Positions 63,893 through 64,000 of a stretch of 64,000 nt of DNA are shown here, in pieces. This stretch comes from Nocardiopsis ganjiahuensis DSM 45031 (GTDB lineage: Bacteria > Actinomycetota > Actinomycetes > Streptosporangiales > Streptosporangiaceae). The notes below the pieces were generated by a model, which saw nothing but the letters and a program-made list of their open reading frames with translations, ran no database searches and was not told where the DNA came from. Position 1 is the first letter of the stretch. Every line of letters begins with the position of its first letter. The position numbers were made by a program, and so were the translations under genes. Location of the stretch: positions 62,001-126,000 of the forward strand of contig NZ_ANBA01000003.1 of NCBI RefSeq assembly GCF_000341085.1. The letters are read 5' to 3'.

Positions 63893-64000
63893 GGCGGGGC
63901 TCCTTCGGCAGGGTGGGGCGGGTCCGGTGCTGCTTCGGCGCGAGCACCAACTCGTACCCGAGCGCCTCCGCGTAGGCGATGACGCTGCCCAACCTGGGGT
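63885..64000 (-). CDS. XRE-family regulator, C-terminal part (cut by window edge)
   Basis: Only about 37 C-terminal residues are present: RLGSVIAYAEALGYELVLAPKQHRTRPTLPKEPRRG, then stop. The motif LGSVIAYAEALGYELVLAPK is the end of a helix-turn-helix domain of the XRE/HipB type, in which a final helix is followed by one strand. The gene continues beyond position 64000. It could be the phage repressor or a Cro-like early regulator. Confidence 0.7.
   Translation of the reverse strand, partial: PRLGSVIAYAEALGYELVLAPKQHRTRPTLPKEPRRG

Larger units (their letters stand above)
34365..64000. mobile_element. Siphovirus-like prophage (left end in window, right end beyond it)
   Basis: The region contains a contiguous HK97-like head and tail module, lysis genes and early genes, all on the minus strand, plus a left accessory arm. 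The left boundary is the tRNA-Ala 3' fragment. Integrase and an intact tRNA are not in the window. A partial XRE gene is cut by the right edge, so the element continues past position 64000. All structural genes are intact, including a programmed frameshift, which suggests a functional phage. Confidence 0.93.

Noticed and set aside
1..64000. CRISPR arrays
   Set aside because: No series of regularly spaced repeats was seen; the only tandem repeats are two- or three-unit (63-86, 27976-28018, 37782-37831).
34365..64000. An integrase gene inside the window
   Set aside because: No tyrosine or serine recombinase catalytic pattern occurs in any frame here; it is expected beyond the right edge next to the intact tRNA.

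Overview
The window is very G+C-rich DNA with GTG/TTG starts, tightly overlapping ATGA/GTGA gene junctions and many perfect GC hairpins. The gene families (metG-tatD-rsmI-pmt housekeeping block, fused SecDF, DUF397/XRE pairs, actinobacterial roadblock proteins) point to an actinomycete. Nocardiopsaceae is my best guess, but the genus is not proven by anything seen here.

Positions 1-9.3 kb hold a plus-strand operon of the ebo type: a membrane-anchored protein, inositol-3-phosphate synthase, a UbiA-like prenyltransferase, a TIM-barrel isomerase, EboA, the TatD-like EboB, EboE, an EboF-like phosphodiesterase and a second TIM-barrel protein. Nearly every junction is translationally coupled. The usual dehydroquinate-synthase-like EboD is missing, and a different sugar-phosphate cyclase, inositol phosphate synthase, stands in the operon. 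Together the genes look like a pathway that makes, prenylates and trims a cyclitol- or sugar-phosphate-derived metabolite.

Positions 9.3-34.3 kb are chromosomal backbone. In order: a roadblock/LC7 pair, a Tat-exported beta-carbonic anhydrase, paaN with a divergent TetR regulator, two stand-alone MHYT membrane sensors, rsgA, an HtpX-like protease with the stump of a lost paralogue, tatD, a GntR-controlled membrane operon inserted between tatD and metG, metG, fused secDF (TTG start), an AIM24 protein, rsmI, protein mannosyltransferase, a cold-shock gene and tatB. A Trp-codon-rich leader peptide with a following hairpin and a TetR gene with its palindromic operator follow.

Positions 34.36 kb to the right edge are a siphovirus-like prophage. 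Its left end is marked by a 42-nt 3' fragment of a tRNA-Ala(CGC) gene, from the anticodon loop to the discriminator base. The intact tRNA and the integrase are expected beyond the right edge. The left arm (34.5-40 kb) carries accessory genes: an orphan Phd-like antitoxin under a 50-bp palindrome, a DUF2637-HTH protein, an XRE/DUF397 pair divergent from a run of tiny coupled genes, and a PIMT-like methyltransferase. Then, on the minus strand and read from right to left, come early genes, HNH, terminases, portal, prohead protease, HK97 capsid, connectors, major tail protein, the G/GT chaperones with a canonical CCCAAAA -1 slippery site, a tape measure with an NlpC/P60 domain, tail tip and fibre genes, amidase and holin. 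A lipoprotein moron and an Acb2-like small protein, a possible anti-CBASS sponge, sit between the HNH gene and the early region.
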